Of a stretch of 64,000 bases of DNA, positions 63,631-64,000 are shown in pieces; within the stretch, counting starts at the first letter, position 1; each line of letters opens with the position of its first letter. Below the pieces are notes generated by a model that saw only the letters and a program-made list of their open reading frames with translations, had not been told where the DNA came from and searched no databases. The stretch comes from an uncultured Schlesneria sp. (GTDB taxonomy: Bacteria; Planctomycetota; Planctomycetia; Planctomycetales; Planctomycetaceae). The position numbers and the translations under genes were made by a program. The DNA is taken from positions 62,001 to 126,000 of the forward strand of contig CAIQIR010000093.1 in NCBI GenBank assembly GCA_903871875.1. Reading direction: 5' to 3'.

Positions 63631-64000
63631 ATGTCTCATCCGTATGCGGATGAATTGTATCTCGGGCTGGCGACTGTTCGAACGGCGGCTGCGATTTGTC
63701 AAACTGTTCAAGCTGCGATCACATCCGAAGCACTCGATAAAAAGGATAGCAGTCCGGTCACCGTCGCCGACTTTGCCAGTCAGGCGGTCATTTGCCACGC
63801 GATTGGCAACGTGTTCGCGAGTGATCCGATGATTGCCGAGGAAGATTCCTTCGCCTTGCGTCAACCTGAAAATGCCGGTTTTCTGCGCGAGATTCATGGT
63901 CTCATTCTTCGTCACTACGGTCCTGCGACCAACGACGAAATTTTCAATTGGATCGACCGCGGTGGCGCGAAGACCTACTCCTCGCGGTTCTGGACACTCG
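63631..64000 (+). CDS. Inositol monophosphatase family, 3'(2'),5'-bisphosphate nucleotidase (CysQ/HAL2)-like, partial at window end
   Basis: The first 123 codons of a gene that continues past the window. The start MSHPYADELYLGLATVRTAA is a helix typical of the family. KKDSSPVTVADFASQAVI is the substrate/metal segment of HAL2/CysQ enzymes, and PMIAEEDSF supplies the metal-binding Glu pair. RGGAKTYSSRFWTL leads up to the expected DPIDGT metal motif just outside the window. Such enzymes hydrolyse 3'-phosphoadenosine 5'-phosphate left over from sulfate assimilation, or inositol phosphates. The window edge prevents checking the remaining motifs. Confidence 0.8.
   Translation, partial: MSHPYADELYLGLATVRTAAAICQTVQAAITSEALDKKDSSPVTVADFASQAVICHAIGNVFASDPMIAEEDSFALRQPENAGFLREIHGLILRHYGPATNDEIFNWIDRGGAKTYSSRFWTL

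Noticed and set aside
1-64000. tRNA genes, rRNA, CRISPR arrays, insertion sequences, integrase or phage genes
   Set aside because: I looked on both strands for tRNA arms, regular spaced repeats, transposase DDE motifs with terminal repeats and phage structural genes, and found none that I could support. A covariance-model search would be needed to exclude small RNAs and riboswitches.

Overview
The window is chromosomal DNA from a planctomycete, most likely of the order Planctomycetales. The main evidence is two DUF1549/DUF1553 (PSD, Planctomycete cytochrome C domain) plus DUF1501 gene pairs, two secreted sulfatases, a ThuA-domain protein, an HTTM-domain gene pair, an H4MPT-pathway formylmethanofuran dehydrogenase subunit C, and GTG/TTG starts in GC-moderate DNA. 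No rRNA, tRNA, CRISPR array, insertion sequence or prophage was recognised.

Layout. 0-9 kb: the 3' part of a probable alpha/alpha-toroid protein, an NAD-dependent sugar epimerase, a Wzz/BY-kinase exopolysaccharide protein, an SDR oxidoreductase, an ABC-2-like membrane protein, and mobA diverging from an orphan fhcC. 9-13 kb: a tiny Ser-Gly-Ser repeat secreted protein, an HTTM pair, and a GYF-AIM24 fusion. 13-17 kb (minus): an ADP-heptose/LPS core block (hldE, a waaF-like GT9, a GT4). 17-22 kb (minus): HNH nuclease, SpoU methyltransferase, M3 oligopeptidase, and a Rossmann-fold methyltransferase-like protein. 22-26.4 kb: secreted esterase, sulfatase, VOC protein, secreted hypothetical.

26.4-37.3 kb is the most notable region, a sulfur island built around one divergent promoter. 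Leftwards run an Rrf2-family regulator and a complete sulfate ABC importer (sbp, cysT, cysW, cysA). Rightwards run cysteine synthase cysK, two nearly identical family 2B encapsulin shell proteins that each carry an internal cyclic-nucleotide-binding domain, and a SufS-like cysteine desulfurase with a roughly 150-residue low-complexity N-terminal extension typical of encapsulin cargo. Together the genes could take sulfate in, make cysteine, and strip its sulfur inside a protein nanocompartment. The two shell proteins differ at the arginine expected to bind the cyclic-nucleotide phosphate: R164 in the first, P164 in the second.

37-38.4 kb: lspA overlapping a GNAT acetyltransferase broken by one in-frame stop. 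38.6-50.5 kb: two PSD/DUF1501 pairs, a sulfatase and an MBL-fold exonuclease. 50.8-58.5 kb: pgi facing phoB across a long perfect hairpin, then the minus-strand phosphate cluster pstS-pstC-pstA-pstB-phoU-phoB with a clear Pho box upstream of pstS but no phoR. 58.6-64 kb: ThuA-domain protein, a GT39-type glycosyltransferase with TPR repeats, an Ldh-family dehydrogenase, and the 5' part of a CysQ/HAL2-like phosphatase running off the window end.

All functions are inferred from reading protein sequence and motifs without database searches. Start codons were often moved inward from the longest reading frame because of Shine-Dalgarno spacing, signal peptides or paralogue alignment.
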